Assembly: GCA_003194525.1 (NCBI GenBank)
Contig: NBIV01000128.1
Coordinates: 62,001-126,000, forward strand
Source of the DNA: Gracilariopsis chorda
Lineage: Eukaryota; Rhodophyta; Florideophyceae; Gracilariales; Gracilariaceae
Length of the DNA: 64,000 nucleotides
Reading direction: 5' to 3'
Of the stretch, positions 19,546 through 30,959 are shown piece by piece (position 1 is the stretch's first letter; each line of letters opens with the position of its first letter). A model generated the notes under the pieces. The model made no database searches. It was given only the letters and a program-made list of their open reading frames with translations, and was not told the origin of the DNA. The translations under genes and the position numbers were made by a program.

Positions 19546-22500
19546 TTATCTCAAACCGCAAAGTATAGAAAGCTTATAAAAGTGGTCTTGAGAAACAAAT
19601 TTTGTCATAATGTCCGCTGGTTGAACTTCGCTTCGTATCTGCGAGATACTTAGGACCTCAGACTTCACAAGTTCCCTAACATGATTGAACTTCAGTGCAA
19701 TATGTTTGTTCCTTTCAGAAGTCTTGGATGCATTCACAATAGAATTCGCAGTGGAGCTGTCGGTACTAATAGAAATTTGATACATGTCATTTGGTTCATC
19801 TTCGAGAATGGTACCATTTGGAAGCTCTCAAAATAGTCTTCGTAACCACGATAGCAGCTTCCCACAATACGAGAGAGCAATGTATTCAGCTTCTCCAGAA
19901 GACAAAGCAATGATCGTTTGCTTCTTCGTCGTCCATAATACGGGTCCATCATTCATCTTCACTAGTAGGCCAGTTGTAGACTTTCTAGTTTCGCGACAAT
20001 CAGCCCAGTCAGCATCACCACAGAATGCTTCCATTGGAGCACGACTCTCTGACGGGAAGTATCGGCAAGGGTTCTTTGTGCCTTTCAAAAATCTTAAGAC
20101 GCGTTTTGCCAGTGCAAGATGCCTCTGACATGGATTGTGTACCTGTCTCGCCAACATTGATGCCACGAACATAATATCAGGTCTCAATGCCACTGCCAAG
20201 TATGTGGAGCAACGCTTTCCCGTCGGTTGGGAGTTGTTCCTATTCATAGGAGTATCCACTGGTGGATTGGTTCGATACCTCATTTATGAGTTGATCCCTC
20301 GCGGAATAGCGATGATGTGGCACTTGAGGGACCTGGACAGGTATTACTAGTGGCATTCTGGTGACAGATGGTACGCTGTACGCGTGTGGTAATTTCGGTT
20401 CCAATTTTGGATATTTAATTCTATGGTTATCGCCACTTGTGGCCCAGAAAGTGGGAACTCCACGTGTATGGACCTCAAGAGGTGTGCACCAAATTAGTTA
20501 ATTTATTTAGTTTATTGTAATGCGAACCTACTTAGGTAATCACGGCTTCGCCGTCAGCACCACCAGTAAATGGTAACCTTGGTTCTCTTTCGAGATATAC
20601 TTTTTGCAGAGTAAGGCTCTGGTAAGAAAGGCCCTCGTAGGGATTACGACTGCTCGTGGAGAGTATCCACGAGTGGATTCCGTCTACCATCCCCTTGGGA
20701 ACATTCAGGCGTCACTACTGCTACAGTATCACCGTGTTCGGTATTGGTTATTTGTTTCACTGTCAGTCTTGGATTCCGCCCCAGTATTGGGTTCTTTGTC
20801 GTGGTGTTTACCACGTTTGGGATTCGTTCTTTATTTTGGTTCGCCCCGTAGCCGGGTCTGTTGCCGCGTGTTGCACGCCCCGTCACCGGTTCTCTTGGGT
20901 TTTCCCTTTTTCCTTTTGCTTTCCTTCACAGGATATCGTGTCATTATACACTCACGTGTGTACCATCCGTTCCTGGAGTTTACCCTTTTTCTGGGCCATT
21001 CCCGAACCTCTGCAGGTATAGCCAGAACCACGTTTGTCTTACAAGCCAGCCTTTACGTGGCGCAGAGGGCTCTCTCAATTGAGACACCATCCCATAGGGA
21101 GCGAGGTCTCGAACACCTTGAGGGTACTTCCCACTTCCGGGTTTTGCTCTACGAAGTACATCAGGTAACCAACCAATTTACGTTATTTTCCGTGAAGCAA
21201 TGATGGAAGAATTGTTTCAACACGACCTGTCGCTGAAACAGTAGAAGGAGACGGTAATGGAGTCTTTGCCGGGTTCGCATTGTAAAGATTGTAATCCCGA
21301 AGTAGTTTCTCCACATACCTCTCTTGGCTTGCACGAATGCCATTCTTATTTCTTTTTAGTTCCAGACGAATGAAAGACTTGGCCTCACCAAGAAGGTTTA
21401 CCTGAAACAGCTTCTTCATTTGGGCCTTAAAGTCTTCCAAGAGAGACTTTGAATCGGACACAGTGAGAATATCATCTAAAAAGACGACAATAATTATTGT
21501 GCCACTTCCTGACCTGTAAATGTACAGCCTACTGTCCGTCCTCGACTGTTTAAATCCCAGTCGAACTACCTCGGTGTGCAAGAGAGATCCCCAAATTTGT
21601 CCTGCTTGCTTTGCACCGTAAATGGATTTCAATAGTAAGCAAACTTTGCCAGGAGCATAGGAAGAGCACGAGGCATTTTGGGGTTGCTCCATTATCAACG
21701 GATCTTCTAGTTCACCATAAAGATAAGCGTTGCTTATATCCACTGTCTCCAACAGCAGATTCTGTGCAGCTGCCTTGGCTAACGCTAGTCGGAATGTTTC
21801 AAGCCCAGCCACAGGTGCGTACAGATTGTCAAGATCTTAGTCCAAATAAGGTCTTTGCATGTAGCCTCTTACGACACATCGAGCTTTGGGGAGAATTTCT
21901 GGAGGACTTTTACTTATTTGTTTCCCGTTAAAAGTCCACAGAAATGGAAGGGGTTTCATTCCTGCCTTCCTTTCAATGAGTCTCCAAGTTTTACTTTCAA
22001 CCAGAGCATCGTATTCCCTATTGATTGCTTCTGCCCATACGGGAATATGTCTTGCTTCCTCGAAGTTGTTTGGTATCTTAAACGAGTCATTTTCATCCAA
22101 GGAGCGAGAGTGTGCAACTAAGCAGTGCACGAGAGCGGCGTCATAGTACTCCTCTTCCTCTTCATCGAGTCGCTGCTCGGCTTCTGTCCGGCTCAAGGAC
22201 GAGAAGTCAAGTAGCGTGTTGGTGGATGGTAGATAGTCCTTTGACACCTTGAAGTCCTTTTGCCTGACCATGATCACCTTTTCTGTGGAAGGGATGTAAA
22301 TTCTGTATAGCGTTTGAGTGCTTTATATTCCAACGAAGTGTCCCTTCGAAGATCGGGGTAGTAACGTTTTGATCGTTGCAGAATCAGAACGATAGATATA
22401 CGCATGACCTTCTTGTCCGAACCTAAGTGGAGCAGAGAACTCGGGCTTTTCACCAAATCATTCCGTGTAAGGGACCTTCATGTTGATTCTGGAATTTGGT

Positions 22501-24476
22501 AGACGGTTCCGTATCCAATTTGCATGGGATATGGCTTCTTCCCAAAGCGTTAGAGGTAGTTTGGATGCGTAGATAAATGTTCGAGCCGTCTTCCACAAAT
22601 CCTGAATGATTTTCTCAGCAGTTCCGTTCGACTAGTGTGCATAAGGTGGTGTATATTCAAGGATTGTTCCGTTGTCCAATGCATAAGTGACGAACTCGTT
22701 CGCTTTATTCTCACCCGCTCCGTCAAGGCGAACGTGGTATAGACGGTTCCTTGATTGTTCATTTTCCGCGAGAGCCTTGTACCACTTTATGGAGACGAAG
22801 AATTGTGATTTATTCGATAGGAAGTAAAGCGACGATGCTCTTGTGGCGTCATCAAGGATTAACTGCATGTCCTTTGATCCTTGTAATGACGGTGGGGTGA
22901 TGGGACCAGTTAGGTCTGTGTGCGTGAGCTTCAGTGGGGAAGTGGCTAAGGATGAGGATCGTTGTAGTGGAGCACGCCTCGATCCCGCTTCTAAGCATGA
23001 TGTGCAATGGATGTTTTGAACATCGGACTTCGAGAGATCGGGTACACCGTCCGACTGGTGGACGGTAGAGAGTAGTCGAGCTTTTCCAGGATGCCCAAGC
23101 TTTTCGTGCCAGTCTTTCGCTGTATCTCCAGGTGTTGTAAAATTGGCTTGAGCACGAGGCGAAGGCACTGGGTTTGGTAGCAGATAAAGTCCGTTCTTCG
23201 CTGTGCATTGGTGAAGCAGTGCTTGGTTTCGAGAATCCTTTATGATAAACCCGGTAAAGGTATTATCACTGCTGAATGTGACAGTAGACTAATCTGCAAG
23301 TACTGATAAAGACACGAGATTGGAATCAAATGAGGGAGTGTGTTTTGCACGTAAAGATATTCCATCTCCCAAAGGCAGCATGATCGTTCCTGTTCCTCTT
23401 ATCTCAGACTCTCTGTCGCATGTACGCACTGATTGATTCTACACCGCTTTATAATCCCAGAAGAGGGTTCTGTCGTTAACGAAAACATGACTGGCACCGC
23501 AGTCCAGCCATGTAACTGCCTCATGTTCGTGAAAGGATAGCTTTGCCTGTGTTATCGCAACAAACCCACGAGGCTCGGTGTTCTGTCTATCTGGGTTGGT
23601 CTTGCCGGAATTTCTTCCGTTGGAGTCACATTCCTTCGATCTGAAGTTGCTATTACGTATTTGGTTAAAAGATCGTTTCCGGTGATTCTCGTTTGGTTTG
23701 GAATGTTTTCTCCAACGACACTCGGATCGAATGTGGCCGGGTCTTCCACAATGCCAGCATCGAACCGTTGTGGATCTCCTACGCGGTTTTAGAATTGCGG
23801 TCTTGGACTTACGCGCGGCCGTATGGGGGTATTGGGAACCACTTTGTATACCAGCGGTTTTCATGGTACTAGTAGAATTACGATGTTTACGACGATCCAT
23901 TTCAGATCTTATCAACGAGACCACCTGGTCGTGTTCCATGTTATTGGCATCTGCAAGTAATGCGATTGCCATTAACGAGTCTGGTAAGGTTCTCAATAAA
24001 CAAGCTGTTCGCTCCTTGTCGGTTAATGGATCTCCGAGACGAGCTAGCTCAAGGAATGTTGTTTCCATTTCATAAAGATGTTCGAGAATTTTCCCGTCAT
24101 CCTTGAACACAAGACTGTTGAGACGTTTTCGAAGATTCATTTTCTTTTGAATGTTGTTCTTTTTGTACGTAGTCTCAAGCTTGGTCCAAACATCTAATGC
24201 AGAACATTGCGTTCTTTCAAGAAGCTCTGAAACGGCAGCAATTGGCTGAGTGCCAAGGTTCTGCACAATATGTGATCGTGCTTTTCTATCCGCGTCGTCC
24301 CATAGGCGGCGAGCTTGGGCAGAGCTCTCACTTTCCAATGGGCGGGCCTCCATTAATACAAAGAGAACTTGGTCAGCGTTCATTATGTCTCGAACATATA
24401 TTCTTCATGTGCAATAGTCCGCGGATCCCTTAAGGCGTGGGATTGTTCTCTTGCCTTCTTCTCTACTTCCACTCAT
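19546..24476 (-). pseudogene. gag-pol: Copia Gag-Pol polyprotein, interrupted
   Basis: Read on the minus strand from an ATG at 24476. Gag has an in-frame TGA close to 24407 where the family has Trp, then a UBN2-like region and the zinc knuckle CWHCGRPGHIRSEC near 23716-23760. The protease site WLDCGASH lies near 23505 (DCGA in place of DSGA). The integrase has its zinc part (HEKLGHPG...CTSC) and core Asp residues in HTDLTGP and LDGAGEN; a TAG follows PPYAH just before the catalytic Glu context SNGTAEK. RT shows ARCVVRGYMQRP, VDISNAYLYGEL and the catalytic VFLDDIL. RNase H includes CGDADWADCRETRKSTTG and SSGEAEYIALS. A 951-bp LTR splits the frame between RT and RNase H; removing it restores YRKLVGYLMYLAVALRPDI. 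At least three stops and two frameshifts make it non-functional. Confidence 0.88.
20203..21153. mobile_element. Solo LTR inserted in the Copia pol gene
   Basis: 951 bp flanked by the 5-bp duplication AAGTA (20198-20202 and 21154-21158). The ends are an imperfect inverted repeat: TGTGGAGCAA at the start and, reversed, CGTAGAGCAA at the other end. Deleting the insert and one duplication rejoins the Copia frame exactly. No gene inside, so it is a solo LTR left by recombination. It is packed with short perfect hairpins, such as CTCAT-TT-ATGAG at 20279-20290, CTCGTGGA...TCCACGAG at 20653-20673 and CGTGGT-GTTT-ACCACG at 20800-20815. Its middle has an AT-rich stretch (about 20490-20520), possibly the transcription or polyadenylation zone. 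Orientation is not determined. Confidence 0.82.
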
Positions 24477-25577
24477 CTGTTCGGATTAAGAGTGAAAGGA
24501 GGGTGATGAACTCTGGTTAGCAAGGTTGCTTTTGTTAGCCTGCTTGACCTCTAGCTAGCGAGGTTCCTTTTGTTAGTGTTCTTGGCCTCTAGCTAACGAG
24601 GTTCCTTCTGTTTGTCTTCTTTTGTTCGGGCGCACTGACAGGAGAAACTACCTCTGCTACCCTAAAGGTTTGACCTCTGGGCCTGGATTACTATCTCCCA
24701 GCGAGTTACGACTTTCTGCAGCCTGCGAAGCTCTGCGAGAACTAGAGCGAGGTGCGTTTAGTCTCTACGGAACGTCCAAGGGAGGTTACTAACTGAAGAT
24801 AAGTTTTCACCAGTTGACCCCTTCTAGTTCCTTGCAAGACTCGAACGCAACTTCTTTGGTTAGTAAAGAACAAGTCTGGTTGAACAGCTTGGGCCGAACG
24901 ACGACACACCGTGTCACCAAAGGCAGACAGAGCACACCCCAGCTGAGCCGTTTATCCAGTGTTATATCAAATCCTAAGGATTACTTCAAGTGCCCAATCG
25001 ATTCCCGTTCCGGTACCCAGCTTGCGAGCTGTTTGGCCTTAGGTTGATAGAACAAGATGAGAGGTTGAGTGTACAAGGTAGGTGTGGTTGTAATAGCGGG
25101 GGTCGCAGACACAACCGTCTTTGAAAATAAATGTAACTTCTTTGGAGTAGGGTGTGAGAGCTGAGTTGTGGCTGGCCCGTTACTCTACTTTTTGTCGCCG
25201 TGGTGTAAAGTGGGAGTCCAATGTCGGTTTACGACTTGCTGGTTGTGAATGAAAAGGAACAACCGACAGTGATTTGCTGGAATGGAATAAGGGACAGTGC
25301 CGTCAACGGCGCATGAGTTTGTACCAAAACAGAAAACAAGAATCCACGGCGCTGTTTGTGTCGAGTCCTAAAATTACTTCCATGGCCTTCCAAGAAATAC
25401 CGATAGTTGAGGGCTGCGTTGCGGCTCTTCGATGACGAGAGGGCTACGTGGTTAAGAAGGAGGAAGAGGGCGAGGAAAAGCTTCGGAGGGGCGGTCAGGA
25501 GGGGTTGGGGGGGGGTTAAAGTGGAAAGAGGGATAGGTGCGAGAGTTGAGGTCGAGGGATGTGTGAGCGATGCGACC
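24477..25577 (-). other. Copia leader with triplicated 40-bp repeat
   Basis: Leader between the 5' LTR and gag, about 1.1 kb, long for a Copia element. It includes three imperfect tandem copies of a roughly 40-bp unit (about 24515-24625) with the core AACGAGGTTCCTTTTGTTAG and CCTCTAGCT. No gene was recognised in it; the 126-codon minus-strand frame reaching 25229-25609 overlaps the LTR and has no motif. Confidence 0.5.
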
Positions 25578-25759
25578 ATGTGAAGAAGTGTGTGGCCGGC
25601 AGAAAGCACAGACGGTGCCGCCGGCCGCTCCTTTATAGACTCTATCTTTTAATTTCTTGTTATCCTAATTAAAGGAGAGTAATGAACGCAGTCTCAATTC
25701 GGAGTTGCATTGTAATTTAGAGAATTACAATGCAACTCTCTCTAATTCTACCTCTCACA
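25578..25759 (-). repeat. 5' LTR of the Copia element
   Basis: Intact 182-bp LTR, TGTGAAGAAG at one end and CTCTCACA at the other. It contains a perfect palindrome with 16-bp arms and a 5-nt loop at 25702-25738 (arms start GAGTTGCATTGTAATT), present also in the left LTR. Confidence 0.85.
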
Positions 25760-25764
25760 TGCAG

Positions 25765-25949
25765 CCCCCTTACCCCGGCCAGCGTAAGATATTTCTAACT
25801 GCAGCATGCCATATCAATGGTACAAAGATAAGGGTTAAAGGACCGCTAACCCTTACCAACGGCACGGGTACCGTTGTACAAAGCCAGCACGGCCCCATCA
25901 CGGGGAGCTAAAACCAAAAAAGCCCATGTCGTCTGCATCGTGTGGAAAG
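25765..25949. other. Short spacer between Copia and Gypsy elements
   Basis: Less than 200 bp of pre-insertion DNA. It has short inverted repeats such as TTAGGGTTA-like arms around 25828-25856 (AAGGGTTAAAGG...AACCCTT) and GGTACCGTTGTAC. No gene. Confidence 0.3.
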
Positions 25950-26119
25950 TGTAGAGGCTGTCCACGTGGACATACTTGACTGGCGTGCATGGCACGCCAG
26001 TGTCTATGAAGACGTTTGATTGGCCCTCCAACGATCTCGCCGGAGGGCCAGAGCTAATAAAAGCCGGCCCGTCCCCCCTTTCCATCCGAAGGGGGAGGCC
26101 AGCCACTTTGTTGCTTTCA
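25950..26119 (+). repeat. 5' LTR of Gypsy element 1
   Basis: 170 bp, starts TGTAGAGGC and ends GCTTTCA. It holds an AATAAA-containing segment (CTAATAAAAGCCGGCCCG) and several inverted repeats, for example GTCCACGTGGAC and TGGCGTGCATGGCACGCCA. Confidence 0.8.
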
Positions 26120-26137
26120 TGGTAATCTCGAGAAGGG
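26120..26137 (+). other. Primer-binding site of Gypsy element 1
   Basis: TGGTAATCTCGAGAAGGG touches the 5' LTR. The minus-strand Gypsy element 2 has nearly the same string (TGGTACTCTCGAGGAGG) before its gag, which supports the assignment and suggests the same tRNA primer. Confidence 0.6.
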
Positions 26138-26150
26138 ACTTTTTCGAACA

Positions 26151-26990
26151 ATGTCGTCATCCCCAGCAATTGTGTTAAATGGTGAACCTGACTCAGATGT
26201 AGTCAAGTTCTTCTTTTTCTTTGACAATGTTGTAGCGAAAGGTGCCAATGATTCTGAAAAAGCAACGCAGCTCTTGCCGTGGGTCACGGGTAAAGCGTTT
26301 GACTTCTTTTACGTAATATACGCATACGAGGGAGAGTCAATCGAACAAGCATAGGATTACGCCGCTGTGAAGCAAGTCACGATTGAAGAGTTTTCTGAAG
26401 TGATCAGTCGAAAAGCGTACATACGAAGAGCAATTAATTGTAGGCTCCGTCCATTGGACATGGCTAGTTCTCTGGCCGATATGGATGTGGCTTTCAAAAA
26501 GGCTAACTTCAACGATGAAGCTAAGTTTAGACTGCTAAGAAACCCAGTCATGGAACATATGGACCTGACTCAATACGTGTTGTTGGGAGGTGTAAGTGAC
26601 TACGAGTCACTCAAGCGTACCATTCGGGACTACGTTCGTTGCCAACAATCTTTCGGTGAAGCTTATATTGGGAAGGGGAAGGGAGAAGTAAGCGGCCACA
26701 CGCTACGAGAATTCTCCATCGTCCCGAATAAACCGTGGAGTCACTGGAAAATAGGTTGGAAGACTCACATCTCAGATAGCGGAACTTGCTCTTTTGGTTA
26801 ACAAGAAACAAACTTCGAACGAGGAGAGCAATGTTCGTGTCTGTTCATTCTGTCACAAACCGGGACATGTCGCGAACGTGACAAAAATCCTCACCAGAAC
26901 ACTAGATGCCCACGATGTGGGAAGAATGGGCACTCAGAAGCTACGTGCTGGTCAAAGCCGCAGATGCCAGAAACCACCATCGCCGCTAAT
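26151..26990 (+). pseudogene. gag: Gypsy element 1 Gag, broken
   Basis: Starts at an ATG 32 bp after the LTR. One frame runs to 26801 with a single TAG at 26352. The Gag core aligns by eye with that of Gypsy element 2 (KFFFFFDNVVAKG against KFLFFYENVATRK; ANFNDEAKFRLLRN against AGFNSEAKFGLLRK). Two CCHC zinc knuckles follow in shifted frames: CSFCHKPGHVA near 26840, where a frameshift breaks the last Cys, and CPRCGKNGHSEATC near 26910-26950. Binds its own RNA and builds particles in the family. At least two frameshifts and one stop. Confidence 0.8.
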
Positions 26991-29900
26991 GACACAAATA
27001 TGAAAGTAGAAAGAGACAAACCGAAACACTCTGGAAAGAAGAAAGAGTACATGGTGGGGATAGTGACTGAAGAAGTTGGAGAAGAAGAGACTTTCCATGC
27101 TACGAAGAGAGACGCTGAAGGCAGGTCACTGCGAAAGCAGCCAAAGAAGGGAAGAATGGCCGTGAGGGAGTTGCTGAACCCTCAATCCCGCCCTGTCATT
27201 CACCTCACGAAAGGTTTACTAAGCCGAAAGAGAGTTAAGACCAAACCTCGCAAACCGGCCCGAAAGAAGTCCCAGAGGGTCCGAAAAGATGACATTTCAG
27301 CAGATTTTGTGGGGAGGTACAATGTACTCATTGACCTGGCAAATGCTTCATGTCCTCTCACGTTTGGCCAGCTGCTCCGTGGAGATGCGGAAGAGGCAAA
27401 AAGACAGATTCAAAAACTGTTTGTGAGGAACGCTAGAAGTCAGAAGGTTGCTGTCGCGCATAAGCCTAGAAGTATCAGAAGATTAAAATATGTGAAGGTG
27501 AAGCTATTCGGAACTAAAGTCAACGCACTGCTAGACTCAGGAACAGTGCCAAGCCTTCTCTCCAGTTCTCTGATGGAAGAACTTGCGCTCTCATCGGAAG
27601 CAACCACGAGGAAGATTAAAGTCGCCAATGGATGCTCGAGTGTAGTACGAGGCGTTGTCAAAGACGTTCCTGTATTGTTCGGTGAATCAAAGACCTTGCT
27701 AAACCTTCTGGTTGTGGATGACCCACAGGTGGACGTGATTATCGGATCCCCGATCTTAGAGAACATTCAAGCTTGTATCTACACGGGAAATCATACCGTG
27801 ACCGTGACTATAGAGGAAAAAGAATCCGTATTAGATCTCGAGTATGATGAATGCCTCCCTGATTTGGAAGGGTCCGAGATTGACAGTCAGGATTTCACCT
27901 CAGACTCAGAAATCTATCGAGCGTCTTCCAGCTCTGAAAGTGATGAGGACCAAGAGCTGGTTTTGGCTCTAGCAAAGGAGACCGAATCACACCGGACAAC
28001 GAATGGTGACGATGAAGGGGAAGGGCACATTCCCCTGCTCTTAGAAGAAGATGAAGATAATGATATTGAGCAAGAGGAACTACATGTTCTATTCCTGAAC
28101 GAAGAGGAAGAAGACCTCAAATCGGCATTACTCCCGACAAAGGTCAAGCATCTTTCGGAACGGGCACAGAGGCAGCTCTCTTCAAGACTTATAGACTCGA
28201 AGGCCGTTGCTTGGTCCTTGGAGGACCTCAGACCTGCTGATGTCTTTTCCAAGCATTCTTTTGAGCTAAAGGATCTAGAACCTCTAACATTCAGGGCAGG
28301 ACGTCTCCCACCGCGACATAACGATTTGGTAAGGAGTGAAATTGACAAAATGCTTCCTGCAGGAATCATCACACCAGCAAACTCTGCCTGGTCGTTCTCT
28401 ATTGTGATCCCGACAAAGAAGGATGGAAGCCGGAGATTTTGCGTGGATTACCGCGCATTGAATGCCAAAATGAAGTCCGGTCGATGGCCATTACCACGCA
28501 TAAAAGAAGTATTTGATGACCTTAGTGCATCCTCATTATTCACAACTATAGATTTGTTTTCAGGATATTGGCAACTGAACATGGCCGAGGAGTGCAAAGA
28601 GATGACGAATTTCATCTGCAGATTCGGTACAGTCAAGTTTGAATTCATGCCATTCGGATTGATGAATGCACCTGCCACATTTCAAGGAATGATGGACGCC
28701 GTCCTGAAAGACTTATCCTTCATCCGTGTCTACTTGGATGACGTTGTAGTCTTCTTTGACAATATAGAGGATCATCTGATGCATTGCAAAACAGTAATTG
28801 ACAGGATTGCGTCACACGGTTTGAAGATTAACCTGACTAAGTGTACTTTTGGGCAGCCTCGAGTGAAACTTTTGGGACACATCATCGACAAGATGGGAGT
28901 CACGACGGACCCAGAGAAGATCAAAGCTATACAGGAAGCCCCACACCCTACCTCCGCGACGGAGCTAAGAAGTTTTCCTGGATTGGACAGTTACTATCGA
29001 CTATTTATACCTAGGTTTGCTGAAGCATCTGCTGCCTTGCATGAGGCCAAATCACCAAAGAAAAAGTGGAGCTGGACCCAAGAAATGGAAGAACCTTTCC
29101 TATGTCTCAAAGCCAAGCTGGTGAAACCCACTGTGCTAGGGTTTCCAGACTTTGATGAACCATTCATAGTCAAAACAGATGCATCCAGTGTTTCCCAAGG
29201 GGCAGTCCTTTCACAGAAGAAAGAAGGCAAGCTACATCCAGTACAGTTTGCTAGTCGTATGATGACCGCCACAGAGAGACGAGACGGTATTCAACCTGTG
29301 AACGGGAAGCGTTAGCCGTCATCTTTGCGCTGAAAAAGTTTCGTGTTTATTTGCTATCTCCTCTCCCATTTACACTCATTACTGATCATCAGGCCTTGCA
29401 GTATGCGTTTAGAAAACGGCATATCCACGTAGGACTTGCAAGATGGATGGATTTTCTTTCGGAATATGAGTTTGAGATAAAGTACAGGCCTGGGGCAAGT
29501 AATCGTGTTGCAGACTACTTGCTGCGCATACAGGTATCTGCAGATCGAAATAAAGATGAAACCGTAATGGAAGTTTCCTCGGAAGAACCGATATTCGAAG
29601 ACTTAGAGCAATTCATTGTTGATACAGGGACCTACATCTTGGGATTGATATTGAGATCTAAAGATCCCCTTGCACGTCGCAAGATCAAGAGAAACGCTAA
29701 GAATTATATGGTATGGAACGAAAAACTCTTTCGTAGGACAAAGAAAGGGCTCTTGGTGATACCCGGGATAGGAAAGCGACTACAGATCTTAAGGAGTTTT
29801 CATGATGATATTGGAGACTGGGACGTTAATAATACCAAGCAATTTGTGCTAGAACGTTACTGGTGGCCAGAGGTATATAAGAATATTGTGGAGTACGTGA

Positions 29901-30807
29901 AAAGTTGTGATGGGTGCCAGTCAGCAAAGCATGTTCCGACGTATCGAACTACGCTCCGATACCTCTTAATGGGCTTATTTCATACGTTTCTATCGACTTT
30001 GCTGGGCCTCTGCCCAAAACACTCCGAAAGAATCGATTCATGTTGGTGGGAGTAGAGCATGTAACAGGTTGGCCGACTGCGAAAGCCACACCCACCTCCA
30101 CCGCAAAAGAAGTGGTTGAATTTCTTAAGGAAGAGATCGTGGCCCCATTCGGCCCACTTCGCGTTGCGGTCTCTGATAATGCCACTAGTTTTACTGCAAA
30201 CGCTCTGTCAGAATTCAACAAACGCCACGGCATCACCTGGAAAACGGTGATGGCGTATGCACCAATGTCGAATGGCAGAGCTGAACGGATGATTAGCATT
30301 CTGAAGAAGTCCATGATGAAGAGCATCTTAAAGTACCAAGAGCCTTGGAAAGAAGTTCTACAGAAAGTACTGTATGGATACAGGCGCCGTCATCTGAAGA
30401 ACGGGCCTTCTCGCTTTGAATTGCTGTATGGTGTTCCCCTACGCATGTCACAAGATGACCCGTCCGCTCTCGTCATAAGCGGTTGCGACTTATATCGTGG
30501 TGTGTAATTAGAGTCTGCCTTGCGTCAAAGGGCTACGCGAGCCTTGAAGCACGCAAACTCCAAGCGAGCTGCTGAGGATAAAGTCTTTCAAGTAGGAAAC
30601 GAATTAATAATAGCTCGAGGAGCAAGTATGAACAAAGCCTAGAAATAGCCCCCGTTTAAATCCAAGTTCTATGGTCCTTGTACAATCATTAGAGCTAAGC
30701 ATCCTGCTTATACTCTACGTTCAAGGCGTGGTAAGATAAGCAGGAGTCCTATTCACGCTAGACGCCTGGTCCCATATGTAAGAAGACCAACGATTCTGGA
30801 AAACTGA
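26964..30807 (+). pseudogene. pol: Gypsy element 1 Pol (PR-RT-RNase H-IN), broken
   Basis: A 783-codon frame (26964-29315) carries the retropepsin site LLDSGT near residue 190, then about 150 very acidic Ser/Glu/Asp residues, and the RT from about 443 (RVYLDDVVVF catalytic motif near 589). RNase H begins with KTDASS near 737. A frameshift near 29310 leads to the rest of RNase H (LITDHQALQYA) and the integrase. The integrase zinc arm reads HDDIGDWD...CDGCQ, with the second His replaced by Asp. Its core keeps SIDFAGP, VSDNAT and NGRAERM, the D,D,E triad, although another frameshift lies near 29990. The frame stops at 30507, and a GPY/F-like end (FYGPCTIIRAKH) can be read to 30807. No chromodomain seen. 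RT motif intact, integrase damaged. Confidence 0.9.
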
Positions 30808-30959
30808 AAGGAAGGTGAGCACGGATGCGTAATTGGCTAAACAAATAGAGTATAAAATCTTGATATATGAGCTTAGGAAAGCAGATGCATGTATGCAATT
30901 TGTGCGCAGTTTATTGAATCAATGCATAGGGGTTGAAGGACTAGCCCTTGATGAAAAAC

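Larger units (their letters stand above)
18647..25759 (-). mobile_element. Complete Ty1/Copia retrotransposon with nested insertions
   Basis: The element is bounded by two direct LTRs (TGTGA...TCACA) and by the 5-bp target duplication TGCAG at 18642-18646 and 25760-25764. The LTR is 182 bp in the intact right copy (25578-25759); the left copy shows about ten mismatches by eye and is split by a mini-element. Directly after the 5' LTR (minus-strand reading) comes TGGTCGCATCGCTC, a plausible primer-binding site beginning with TGG as required for a tRNA CCA end. Order of domains Gag-PR-IN-RT-RNase H is the Copia order. Coding parts carry several stops and frameshifts, so the copy is inactive. The insertion order is readable: the Copia element first, then the TRIM in its LTR and the solo LTR in its pol. 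Confidence 0.9.
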
